The translations under genes and the position numbers were made by a program. The notes under the pieces are model-generated. The model was not told the DNA's origin and did not search any database. It was given only the letters and a program-made list of their open reading frames with translations. From NCBI GenBank assembly GCA_021732245.1, contig JAKFVJ010000420.1:1-10240 (forward strand): a DNA stretch of 10,240 nucleotides. Direction: 5' to 3'. The stretch's first letter is position 1. Every line of letters begins with the position of its first letter. The stretch comes from Candidatus Obscuribacterales bacterium (lineage in GTDB: Bacteria; Cyanobacteriota; Vampirovibrionia; Obscuribacterales; Obscuribacteraceae). Positions 1-6,205 of this stretch are shown piece by piece.

Positions 1-368
1 TTATCAAGTCTGGAATTGATCCTAAAGGAATACGCTGGAAACTCTATCAAATCAGTCCAGAAGGTCCACGGCACGATACCACTGTAGGAGACGGTTGGCT
101 TATAGAAGATAGTCTATTTCGGCAAGTAGCACAAACGGTATTAGAAGAAAATCCTGACTTTTCGAATATAACATTTATGGCTATAGAAAAGTCCATCAAG
201 CGCTACTTGTTGCTAGATCCCTCAGGAAATTCATTTGTCTTAGGTCCAGATGAAAGTGGTCATCCGACACAAATTCCAGTCGGCAATATCATTACTGGTT
301 TTAATGACTTTATGCATACACTTGATCGCAACCAATACTTTCCGTCAGATGCAACTCACGGGGTATAA
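1..368 (+). CDS. Unknown protein, 3' part only (5' end lies outside the window)
   Basis: The reading frame is open from position 3 to the TAA at 366-368, so the gene begins before the window and 121 C-terminal residues are visible. An internal ATG at 177 is not a convincing start because the coding-like sequence continues upstream of it (GDGWLIEDSLF, then FRQVAQTVLEENP). I do not recognise the family. The visible part is a mixed alpha/beta soluble sequence with no membrane segment and no obvious catalytic motif. The stop is only 5 nt before the next ATG, so the two genes are probably co-transcribed and translationally coupled. Base composition is A+T-rich like its partner and unlike the genes after position 1180, which suggests that the two arrived together. 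Confidence 0.6.
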   Translation, partial: IKSGIDPKGIRWKLYQISPEGPRHDTTVGDGWLIEDSLFRQVAQTVLEENPDFSNITFMAIEKSIKRYLLLDPSGNSFVLGPDESGHPTQIPVGNIITGFNDFMHTLDRNQYFPSDATHGV

Positions 369-373
369 GACGT

Positions 374-1177
374 ATGCACAGAAAATTTACTATTCTATGT
401 TCGCCTCATGAAAGAAAATTGCGTAGTGTTATTCCTGGCTCAATAGAGCTTGGACTTCCAATAGCCGGCATCGTTAGAGTAAACACCTCTAGAAAAATGT
501 CCTCTCAATTTGACTATCACTTCGTATATGAAACACAAAATATTGTTTCCTGTCATGAGCAGCCCATTCCTGAATATCAACAAGAATTGTTCAACTACAT
601 AGAAAAGCTATTGTTGGTTTCGCAATTGAATTATCACGAAGTATGCAAAGATGATCTTCGGTTGCCTTCACCAATAGATCGCGCGGAGCATCCCCGCTCT
701 TGCGTCCTCATTGGAAGTTATCGAAAGCACTTTGCGGATATGCAAAACGTACTTGCACAGTTTGAGCAATCAGGCATAACTGTGCTATCACCCCAACGAG
801 GTGCGGTTGTGAATCCAAGTTGTGAATTTATCCTTCTTGATTATGATCCTGCAATTTTGACAGAGGGGGAAATTCAAGCAATTGTGCTCAAGAAGATGGA
901 CAAGGCCAGTTTTACGTATTTAGTGAATCCTACTGGTACAGTTGGCATTTCTGCATCGTTTGAGATTGGCTATGGGCTGGCCAATAATCTAAAAATGTTC
1001 TCCATGGAGCCCATCCAGGAAATTCATCAACATTTTATGCCACATTCGTGTTCTCCAAAAGATATTGTCGACAACTGGAGTGCTTACATACAAACTTCAA
1101 CGAACGGGCAGTCCAAGTACTCATTGTGGCCATCGCGGGTAAGAAGCCGTCCCAAAACTCAGGGCATTTCGGCCTAA
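374..1177 (+). CDS. Nucleoside 2-deoxyribosyltransferase-like protein with unknown N-terminal domain
   Basis: This is a 267-residue protein. Residues about 108-215 look like the Rossmann-like nucleoside 2-deoxyribosyltransferase superfamily: a first strand plus loop SCVLIGSYRKHF (109-120), a helix, a second strand ITVLSPQRG, a D-rich stretch (LLDYDP, 155-159), and the signature SASFEIGYGLANN (193-205), whose Glu197 matches the conserved nucleophile region (EIGYA) of that family. Known members cleave or transfer the N-glycosidic bond of nucleosides; distant members occur in nucleotide-based conflict systems. Residues 1-105 form a separate region I cannot assign. The last 20 or so residues (after about 245) are basic and may be junk read from the neighbouring nitrilase remnant. 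The ATG at 374 follows a CGGGG at 359-363 inside the end of the upstream gene, giving tight coupling. The sequence is A+T-rich. Function is inferred from the fold only; substrate is unknown. Confidence 0.6.
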   Translation: MHRKFTILCSPHERKLRSVIPGSIELGLPIAGIVRVNTSRKMSSQFDYHFVYETQNIVSCHEQPIPEYQQELFNYIEKLLLVSQLNYHEVCKDDLRLPSPIDRAEHPRSCVLIGSYRKHFADMQNVLAQFEQSGITVLSPQRGAVVNPSCEFILLDYDPAILTEGEIQAIVLKKMDKASFTYLVNPTGTVGISASFEIGYGLANNLKMFSMEPIQEIHQHFMPHSCSPKDIVDNWSAYIQTSTNGQSKYSLWPSRVRSRPKTQGISA

Positions 1178-1205
1178 CCTACGCCATCAATTCAAGCGTA
1201 AAGCC

Positions 1206-1547
1206 TTGATAGCTCTGGGAAGCGTAGGTCGTAGCAGACCATTACGCCACAGAACAAATCATTGGAAGACTTTGGTCACAGCACGAGCGATCGAAAATCA
1301 AATTTTCGTCGCTGCCGCCAACCGCGTGGGACAGGACGGACAGGTGACATTTTGCGGCTCAAGTCAGATCCTCGATCCATTTGGCACCACACTCGCGTCT
1401 TGCTCGGAAGTCGGCGAAGGGTTGATTGTATCCGAGGTCTCTTCTGATCGAATTTCGGAGATTCGATCCGGTTTCAATACTTTGAAAGACAGAAAGCCTG
1501 AACTATATAAAGGTCTCGATACAAAACTAGTGCGCAAGTCCAAATAA
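1206..1547 (+). pseudogene. C-terminal remnant of a nitrilase-superfamily (carbon-nitrogen) hydrolase
   Basis: About 95 residues match the C-terminal third of omega-amidase-like nitrilase-superfamily enzymes: HWKTLVTARAIENQIFVAAANRVG, then CGSSQILDPFG, then EGLIVSEVSSDRISEIR and the terminal LKDRKPELY. Intact members have roughly 260 residues and a Glu-Lys-Cys triad. The Glu, the Lys and a recognisable Cys are all absent here, so the product cannot be an active amidase. The frame is open back to the stop at 1140-1142. The translation between about 1155 and 1240 (RPNLRHQF; then GTCGTAGCA followed by CCA, as in a decayed VVANWP) looks like a frameshifted trace of the region just after the lost Cys. 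There is no SD site and only a TTG is available as a start. The remnant abuts the preceding gene, whose insertion probably removed the 5' part. Confidence 0.75.
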
Positions 1548-1554
1548 ACCTATT

Positions 1555-1599
1555 AAAAAACGCAGGCAGTGCGGAAACCCGCACCAGTACTGCGTTTTT
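1555..1599. terminator. Bidirectional rho-independent terminator
   Basis: The arms AAAAACGCAG (1556-1565) and CTGCGTTTTT (1590-1599) pair perfectly. Inside them GTGCGG and CCGCAC form a second helix around an AAA-containing loop. There are A/T tracts on both sides, so it can stop transcription from the left on the plus strand and from the ATPase gene on the minus strand. It sits exactly between the two convergent genes. Confidence 0.85.
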
Positions 1600-1621
1600 A
1601 CCAAAATTTCTACTATCATTA

Positions 1622-2782
1622 CTAGCAGCTATTGATTAATTTACCGCTCCACAAGAGTTGCACAAACTCCTTATAGGGCATTATTTCTATGCCGTCATCA
1701 GTTCTTCTTGATCGTGACTCAAGAGACACCACAACTCTTCTCTTCACTTTTGGGTGGTCTTTTACCAACTCGCGCAGTCCATTCAAGTGGTCTTTAGTAA
1801 TCTTGGTACTGGATTTGGCCTCAATTGCCAGCTCCATGTCGTTAACAATAAAGTCTACTTCGATACCACTTGCCAGACGCCAATAAGCTAAATCATAGTA
1901 AAAATCACTGTAAACTCTATGAGCACTCAATTCATGGAACACCCAATTTTCAAAGGCCTTTCCAAAAAGTTCAGAGCCGGATTGTATCTTGCCTCGCCTA
2001 GCTAAGTAATTTACGATGCCTACATCAGAAAAATAGAACTTCGGCGCTCCAATTACACGACGCTTGGGGCGCTTCTGATAAGCACTTAAAAGTGAGCCCA
2101 GCATGGTGTCATGCACTATCTGAAAATATTCTTTGACAGCAGGACTTGATACTCCACTTTCCCTGGCAATTGCAGAGTAATTTAGCAGCTCGGTATCCGA
2201 TAGCGCCGCTGCTCGTAGAAATTGTGAAAACGCCGGAAGATTACGCACCAAAGCTTCAGCGGCAATTTCCTCCTTGAGATAATCATTTACGTATGAACGA
2301 ATTAAAGGCTCATATGATTGGGCTAAATAATGCCGTGGGAAATAACCTTGGTTAATCATGCGAGCAAGATCAAATTCTTCTTTTAGCTCGGAGGAAACAA
2401 GACCAAATAGCTCGTAACGTACTGCGCGTCCGCCTAACAAATTGGCATGTCCCCTTCTAACCTTGCGGGCACTAGAGCCGCATAAAGCAAAAACATAGTT
2501 AGTATTTTCTATTAACCAATGCACCTCATCAAGCAACTGCGGTATCTTCTGTACCTCGTCAATGACGACAACACGAGAGGACAGATCTTTGTAAAGGAGT
2601 TCCTCCCGCAGCAAGCTTGGCTGCTCCATCAAGCGCACAAACAAGTCTGTCTTCAACAAGTCATACCAAAGCGCATCAGAATATGTAGATCGCAGCAGCA
2701 TGCTCTTGCCGCTTTGGCGAGGACCCCAAAGGAAAAAACTCTCCTTGGGCTTTGCTGGAAGCTGAAGTTGACGTTTAATCAT
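1622..2782 (-). CDS. AAA_14 / DUF4143-family ATPase
   Basis: This 386-residue protein (ATG start at 2782) has an N-terminal P-loop ATPase of the AAA_14 type: Walker A GPRQSGKS (20-27, Lys26), Walker B VVVIDE (71-76) followed by VQK, and a sensor-like ALCGSSARK (99-107). The C-terminal DUF4143 domain shows FYFSDVGIVNYL, GKAFENWVFHEL and the nuclease-fold-like core GIEVDFIV...AIEAKSS (about 307-325), reminiscent of PD-(D/E)xK. The length is typical of the family, which is abundant in bacteria and archaea and has no settled biochemical role; members are often scattered singly and are thought to be mobile or defence-related ATPases. A TTG 12 codons upstream (2818) would extend the frame, but family members typically start MIKRxL, as at 2782. 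It is transcribed divergently from a toxin-antitoxin pair. Confidence 0.88.
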   Translation of the reverse strand: MIKRQLQLPAKPKESFFLWGPRQSGKSMLLRSTYSDALWYDLLKTDLFVRLMEQPSLLREELLYKDLSSRVVVIDEVQKIPQLLDEVHWLIENTNYVFALCGSSARKVRRGHANLLGGRAVRYELFGLVSSELKEEFDLARMINQGYFPRHYLAQSYEPLIRSYVNDYLKEEIAAEALVRNLPAFSQFLRAAALSDTELLNYSAIARESGVSSPAVKEYFQIVHDTMLGSLLSAYQKRPKRRVIGAPKFYFSDVGIVNYLARRGKIQSGSELFGKAFENWVFHELSAHRVYSDFYYDLAYWRLASGIEVDFIVNDMELAIEAKSSTKITKDHLNGLRELVKDHPKVKRRVVVSLESRSRRTDDGIEIMPYKEFVQLLWSGKLINSC

Positions 2783-2792
2783 ATACTTTAAA

Positions 2793-2804
2793 TTATCATG
2801 ATAA
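2793..2804. promoter_or_regulatory. 12-bp perfect palindrome just upstream of the ATPase start
   Basis: TTATCATGATAA is its own reverse complement. It lies 11 bp upstream of the preferred ATG of the minus-strand ATPase gene, in the region shared with the divergent toxin-antitoxin promoter. It could be a repressor site; the palindrome is seen, the role is inferred. If the TTG at 2818 were the true start, it would be inside the coding region instead. Confidence 0.35.
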
Positions 2805-2861
2805 ACAAAAGTAATCAATCATGATTCTGAAGCCGAAGCCTTGGCATAAGCCCCACCAGTA

Positions 2862-2890
2862 TTTACTTTTCGCGTATTCCACAGTATAAT
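2862..2890 (+). promoter_or_regulatory. Sigma-70-type promoter for the toxin-antitoxin pair
   Basis: A perfect -10 box TATAAT (2885-2890) is preceded, at exactly 17 bp, by TTTACT (2862-2867), a 4/6 match to TTGACA. The predicted transcription start is near 2897, about 26 nt before the antitoxin ATG. An AATAG (2895-2899) and CTATT (2908-2912) inverted repeat with an 8-nt gap straddles the predicted start and is a plausible autoregulatory operator for the ribbon-helix-helix antitoxin. Confidence 0.6.
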
Positions 2891-2922
2891 CCACAATAGA
2901 TTCAACACTATTATGTGATGAC

Positions 2923-3147
2923 ATGAAAACGATACAAATAGTCCTGCCTGAATCGTTATTGCGCCAAATCGACCAGCAATGTGGCGCTCGAAATAGATCC
3001 GCGTTTTTCCGTCAGGCTGTTGAGGATTGGTTCAAGAGTCGAAAGATAAACGAATTAGAACAGAAGCAAATAGCCGGATACAAAAAACACCCCGTTAAGT
3101 CCGGTGAGTTCGATGCATGGCTCAATGAGCAGGTTTGGCCGGATTGA
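2923..3147 (+). CDS. MazE-type ribbon-helix-helix antitoxin
   Basis: The 74-residue product has an N-terminal ribbon-helix-helix DNA-binding domain: strand MKTIQIVLPESLLRQI, then the helix pair ending NRSAFFRQAVEDWFKSR (residues 1-41). The C-terminal tail is charged and ends EFDAWLNEQVWPD, typical of MazE-like antitoxins that thread into the cleft of the cognate MazF. The domain would dimerise, bind the operator and repress its own promoter, while the tail neutralises the toxin. The stop codon (3145-3147) overlaps the likely toxin start. The SD is weak (GTGATG region). The role rests on the domain pattern plus the adjacent MazF homologue. Confidence 0.85.
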   Translation: MKTIQIVLPESLLRQIDQQCGARNRSAFFRQAVEDWFKSRKINELEQKQIAGYKKHPVKSGEFDAWLNEQVWPD

Positions 3148-3461
3148 ATCGCGGTGATATTCGTTACTACACATTCAAGGCACCGGACAAAAGGCGCCCC
3201 GTATTGCTGCTGACCAGAGATTCACTCATTCCACATATCAATGAAATCACAGTAGCTCCTATTACCTCGACAATAAGAGGCATTCCGTCAGAAGTGGTAC
3301 TGACTCCCGATGATGGTTTACCCGAAAGCTGTGCCGTCAATTTAGATCACATCCAGACGATACCCAAAGACAAGTTGGGTCGCCTGGTGGCAACTCTGCC
3401 TTCGCAAAAAATGGAACTTGTCCAGAATTCTCTTTTGTTTGCACTCGGCTTTGAATTATAA
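3144..3461 (+). CDS. MazF/PemK-type endoribonuclease toxin
   Basis: The product begins NRGDIRYYTFKAPDKRRPVLLLTRD, the first strands and the S1-S2 loop of the MazF/PemK barrel. ITVAPITSTIRGIPSEVVL and the ending SCAVNLDHIQTIPKDKLG follow, including the conserved core Thr/Ser and Asp positions. Family members cleave mRNA at short sequence motifs. In-frame starts are the TTG codons at 3135 and 3144. I prefer 3144 (105 residues): it places RGD right after the start as in relatives, overlaps the antitoxin stop as TTGA, and has GAGCAGG (3127-3133) at SD distance. A weak TTG start would keep the toxin level below the antitoxin. An upstream TGA at 3126 rules out a longer form. Confidence 0.87.
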   Translation: MNRGDIRYYTFKAPDKRRPVLLLTRDSLIPHINEITVAPITSTIRGIPSEVVLTPDDGLPESCAVNLDHIQTIPKDKLGRLVATLPSQKMELVQNSLLFALGFEL

Positions 3462-3462
3462 T
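3457..3462 (+). promoter_or_regulatory. Possible -10 box for the membrane-protein gene
   Basis: A perfect TATAAT overlaps the toxin stop codon. A TTGTTT (3435-3440, 3/6 match) stands 16 bp upstream. Transcription from it would start around 3469, immediately before the SD of the next gene. It may merely be an A/T-rich coincidence. Confidence 0.28.
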
Positions 3463-3480
3463 GCTGCCCGGAGGAAGGTC

Positions 3481-3867
3481 ATGACGCGATTTTTGTTAAG
3501 GGTAGTGCTGGTGGCTTATGCGCTGGCATTTTTGATACCAACAGTTGCCGGCATTACATTCAAAGGCGACTGGCTGGCGGCATTTTCCAGCTCGCTTGTA
3601 TTCACAACAGTTTTTACTGCAATTGAATGGCTATTAGGTGTGTTGGTTTTTGGTATCAATGTGGGCACTCTTGGCATTGGCATGATTATTACAAGCGGTT
3701 TGAAGTTCGTCGTAAATCTCCTTGCTCCGTCGGCAGCTTTGTATGGAACAGCTAAGCTAATGCCGCAATTTATCAGACTCGAAGACTTTACCCCCAGCCT
3801 TTTTGCGGCTGGATTGCTGCTCGGCGGCCTTTTATTTGCCACAGCGAATGCCAAGAGCAAGAAATAG
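3481..3867 (+). CDS. Small membrane protein, phage-holin-4_2-like (4 TM segments)
   Basis: The 128-residue hydrophobic protein has about four membrane segments: residues 5-24, roughly 33-57, 60-90 and 108-122, with a short basic C-terminus (NAKSKK). The pattern FKGDWLAAFSSSLVFTTVFTAIEWLL followed by FGINVGTLGIGMII resembles the phage_holin_4_2 (PF04020) family of widely distributed chromosomal proteins, most of unknown role and not genuine lysis holins. The start at 3481 is fixed by an excellent SD, GGAGGAAGG (3470-3478). It is 19 nt downstream of the toxin gene, so it may be co-transcribed or use its own promoter. Family assignment is moderate; function is unknown. Confidence 0.68.
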   Translation: MTRFLLRVVLVAYALAFLIPTVAGITFKGDWLAAFSSSLVFTTVFTAIEWLLGVLVFGINVGTLGIGMIITSGLKFVVNLLAPSAALYGTAKLMPQFIRLEDFTPSLFAAGLLLGGLLFATANAKSKK

Positions 3868-3944
3868 GGCGAAGCCCGGGTACATCTAAATTATGAAATA
3901 GCAGGCATGACCTGGCGGTCATGACGCGGTCAGATAGAGTACCC
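3867..3944. promoter_or_regulatory. Cluster of inverted repeats and phased GGTCA half-sites upstream of the DNA-binding gene
   Basis: GGGCGAAGCCC (3867-3877) is a 4-bp hairpin. A 6-bp pair GGGTAC (3878-3883) and GTACCC (3939-3944) encloses the perfect inverted repeat CATGACC-tggc-GGTCATG (3906-3923). A further GGTCA lies at 3928-3932, 11 bp (one helical turn) after the GGTCA at 3917-3921. There is no T-tract, so this is not an ordinary terminator. The arrangement of three half-sites just before the ATG at 3950 suggests a cooperative operator, possibly for autoregulation. Confidence 0.45.
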
Positions 3945-3949
3945 ATCGC

Positions 3950-4963
3950 ATGAAGAAAAAGCCTCCAGCCGGTGCCACACTAATTGCCAGATTGCGTGAA
4001 GCGCGCATGAAGCGCGACGAGGAAGTTGCCGATCGCAAAGGAAAATCCGGCGCGACCAAAACATCCAAAGTCGAAAAGCCGACACGCACTCGTGCAAACG
4101 CCTCGACAAAAGTTACGGTATCAGAAGATGCAACTTCCGATACTTTGCTAACGGTGGCAGATGCGACACCGACTGGCACTTCGCTTTCAATTCCTGATCA
4201 CACAGAAAAAAATGTCGACCTATTCCACCGCGAAATTTCCATTGAGGATTTGCGTCCGGCAACTGACGACTACGAATTACTAACAGAAGAAATTCGATTA
4301 GCCGGTCGCTTTGCTGCAGTAGGACTTATTGCGCAAGGACTGCGTCTTTCGCGGCTGAAAGACGACGAGATTTATGTCGCACACTACCAGACTTTCGAAG
4401 ACTACTGTCGCAGCGAACATACAATGAGCGCGACTTACGCCTACAGACTAATTCGTATCGCAGAGATGGCCGAACGTCTTGCTGAAGAAGGCACCAAAAT
4501 TACATCTGGTCGCATGCATGATGCGATGCCTGATCCGTTTGAAGTGATGCTTGGTTTAGGACATCGTCATTTGTTGACGCTTTTGCCGTTGGAATTTTCT
4601 ACTGCGGAAGATTTGCTTGTGCATGGTGTTCCAATGATTGATGAACACGGCAAAGCGCACGGACGCATTCCAATTGAGAAAGCCACTGAGCAACAAATTC
4701 GCAAAGCTTTGAAGTACATCATTCCGAAAACTCCCGCCGCGAAGAAAGCTGGGGGCAAGAAATCAACGGCACCCGCTGCATCGGTCCACAGCCTGTCAGA
4801 CCTCATTGACCTTATAAATGAATGGGCTGCCTGGATTAAGAGTGGGCCGCCTGAGGAGACAATAGCTGATAAAGTGGGTACAGGGCGCGATTTCAGCCGC
4901 CTGGCGCAAAAATTGCACACAGCGACCGAACGTCTAAGCAAAGCTCTGGAAGAATCACCTTAA
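3950..4963 (+). CDS. Putative DNA-binding protein with HTH-like core and basic tails
   Basis: The 337-residue soluble protein has three parts. Residues 1-90 are a low-complexity, Lys/Arg/Thr-rich, probably disordered tail. Residues about 105-180 are helical and contain GLIAQGLRLSRLKDDEIY followed by FEDYCRSEHTMSATYAYRLI; the pattern E-x-Y/C...S-x-x-x-A-Y-R-L-I is typical of helix-turn-helix segments in phage/plasmid and DUF3102-like proteins where cells or plasmids control replication or segregation. Residues 255-280 carry an Ala/Lys/Pro-rich linker (PAAKKAGGKK) like histone-H1-type tails, then a short C-terminal helical domain. The start at 3950 has only a weak SD. Inverted repeats lie upstream and a ribbon-helix-helix frame begins 6 nt after the stop, so the two DNA-binding proteins probably form one unit. 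The exact family is not recognised. Confidence 0.62.
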   Translation: MKKKPPAGATLIARLREARMKRDEEVADRKGKSGATKTSKVEKPTRTRANASTKVTVSEDATSDTLLTVADATPTGTSLSIPDHTEKNVDLFHREISIEDLRPATDDYELLTEEIRLAGRFAAVGLIAQGLRLSRLKDDEIYVAHYQTFEDYCRSEHTMSATYAYRLIRIAEMAERLAEEGTKITSGRMHDAMPDPFEVMLGLGHRHLLTLLPLEFSTAEDLLVHGVPMIDEHGKAHGRIPIEKATEQQIRKALKYIIPKTPAAKKAGGKKSTAPAASVHSLSDLIDLINEWAAWIKSGPPEETIADKVGTGRDFSRLAQKLHTATERLSKALEESP

Positions 4964-4969
4964 TAGAAC

Positions 4970-5131
4970 ATGCGAGAACACCAGATTGTTATCACGCTAA
5001 AGCCTGACCAGTTTGCTCAAATCCAGCAAATGACCAAGGCTGCCGGAGCCAAGTCCATGGGTATTTTCGTGCGGAAAACTCTTTTGGCGGCACTCGAAAT
5101 TGAAGGGGTTAAACCGACATTGGGCGCATAG
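4970..5131 (+). CDS. Small ribbon-helix-helix protein (N-terminal part of an amber-split gene)
   Basis: This 53-residue frame fits a CopG/Arc-like ribbon-helix-helix fold: strand EHQIVITLKPDQFAQI, helix, turn GAKSMG, and a second helix IFVRKTLLAALEIEG. Such proteins bind DNA as dimers through the strand. The ATG lies 6 nt after the stop of the preceding gene, suggesting translational coupling, since there is no clear SD. The stop is TAG (5129-5131). The same frame then remains open through to 5698 without any stop, so the protein may be the N-terminal domain of a longer protein of about 242 residues. A CAG-to-TAG change would explain it (LGA-Q-PNAQ). Confidence 0.6.
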   Translation: MREHQIVITLKPDQFAQIQQMTKAAGAKSMGIFVRKTLLAALEIEGVKPTLGA

Positions 5132-5179
5132 CCCAACGCGCAAGTTGCTGATCCATCTTTATTAGTAGATCTCCAGCGC

Positions 5180-5698
5180 ATGCACAATGACTTGAAGGAG
5201 CTTATCTCCGAATCACTTTTGGCGGTGCAAGACGAATCGTTTGATCCATTCGGCGATTTAGTCGCAGAACTTGGGCTTGCCGAAGACTATTCCGATGCAG
5301 AAGATGATGCGACTGAGGATGATGAGGAGACGCCGCTATCCAAAGAAGAACCTATTGCCTCATCTATAAAGGTAAAGGACCCGCTTGCTGATCTTCTCGA
5401 CGAAAAACTGAAAACGCGCCTGGAGTCTTATCTTGAGCACAAGCGCACTGAGAGTAAGCGTGCGACTCCGTTTAATGTTGCCGATACCAGAAAAGAACCT
5501 GAAAGTCAGCCTATTTCACAATCAATTTCAAATCAAGATGAAACACCGAAAAAAGCGGAGGAAAAACCCGCAAAACCCAGACCCAGTCTACCTCGCAGCA
5601 TTCCACCAGATCCGCTTCCGAGGGAAGATAAGACAGGTTTTTCCGAAAGATCGTCCCCTCTCAGTGGGAATCCTCCCCCAAAAAAGCCCAAACATTAA
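5180..5698 (+). CDS. Acidic, proline-rich low-complexity protein (C-terminal part of an amber-split gene)
   Basis: The 172-residue frame begins at ATG 5180 but has no SD, and the same frame is open back to the TAG at 5129-5131 (PNAQVADPSLLVDLQR precedes the Met). It starts with a likely amphipathic helix (DLKELISESLLAVQ), followed by a strongly acidic stretch (EDYSDAEDDATEDDEE) at about residues 34-50, another helical part (DPLADLLDEKLKTRLESYLEHK, about 66-89) and a Pro/Lys/Ser-rich disordered C-terminus. No catalytic motif is visible. It looks like the linker and tail of the ribbon-helix-helix protein just upstream. Alternatives are reinitiation 48 nt after the TAG, or a decaying gene. Confidence 0.5.
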   Translation: MHNDLKELISESLLAVQDESFDPFGDLVAELGLAEDYSDAEDDATEDDEETPLSKEEPIASSIKVKDPLADLLDEKLKTRLESYLEHKRTESKRATPFNVADTRKEPESQPISQSISNQDETPKKAEEKPAKPRPSLPRSIPPDPLPREDKTGFSERSSPLSGNPPPKKPKH

Positions 5699-5808
5699 AT
5701 CGAAAATGTTGTTGAGGGGTATATATAAGCGTAGGATGCTCAACGTTCACTTGAGACTTCCAACCAAAGAAGCTCTGACTGGCGTAATACTTTTAAAAAA
5801 TCCAACAG

Positions 5809-5814
5809 TATAAT
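5809..5814 (+). promoter_or_regulatory. Candidate -10 box for the small helical protein gene
   Basis: A perfect TATAAT lies at 5809-5814, so transcription would start near 5821 with a leader of about 20 nt that contains the SD. No good -35 match is seen 16-18 bp upstream (AATACT-like at best). An upstream activator or an alternative sigma factor may be involved, or the match may be chance. Confidence 0.38.
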
Positions 5815-5841
5815 TACAATCCAAATAGGAAGGGTACGAAA

Positions 5842-6183
5842 ATGGCCGAATCATTTGAATCAATGGAAAAGAAGGCACTGACAGCAGTAGAACAAGCTGG
5901 CATGAGCAATCCTACTGAGAAAGAGCAGTCTACAATTGGTCAGCATACCAAGAATATTCTTCAGAGCACGATTGCAGTGGCAACAGCATCTGCTGAACTA
6001 CAAGCAAAGGTAGCAGCGAAAGAATTGACTCCTGAGGATTCGCAAAGCCAAATAGCTAAAATGATCGAAAAGCAGGTTGCTCCCTACGCTGAGATCAAAG
6101 ACAAGAAAGAATTGGCGATGCACATTCACGGCGCTCGCCAAGCTATCGAAGATATCAACAAAAGAGCAGAAGCGCTCACCTAA
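5842..6183 (+). CDS. Small all-helical protein of unknown function
   Basis: The 113-residue protein is hydrophilic and appears almost wholly alpha-helical. It is rich in Ala, Glu, Lys and Gln (for example STIAVATASAELQAKVAAKEL and KMIEKQVAPYAEIKDKKELA), with no membrane segment, signal peptide or cysteines. I do not recognise the family; it may be a small cytosolic oligomer or a coiled coil. The start at 5842 is well supported by AGGAAGGG (5827-5834) 7 nt upstream. Its own -10 box and a strong terminator at 6206-6234 make it a stand-alone transcription unit, suggesting a regulated, possibly abundant small protein. Confidence 0.72.
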   Translation: MAESFESMEKKALTAVEQAGMSNPTEKEQSTIGQHTKNILQSTIAVATASAELQAKVAAKELTPEDSQSQIAKMIEKQVAPYAEIKDKKELAMHIHGARQAIEDINKRAEALT

Positions 6184-6205
6184 TAAGTTGGTATGAAGTT
6201 AAAAC

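Noticed and set aside
3418..3480. Longer start for the holin-like membrane protein
   Set aside because: The extension would overlap the toxin gene and lacks an SD, while ATG 3481 has GGAGGAAGG at ideal distance and starts the first membrane helix.
5129..5131. Genome-wide reassignment of TAG as a sense codon
   Set aside because: TAG ends several complete genes in this window at the expected family length, so it acts as an ordinary stop.
5433..5813. 126-codon plus-strand frame overlapping the acidic tail gene
   Set aside because: It is a shifted frame of low-complexity DNA, has a very basic composition and no SD.
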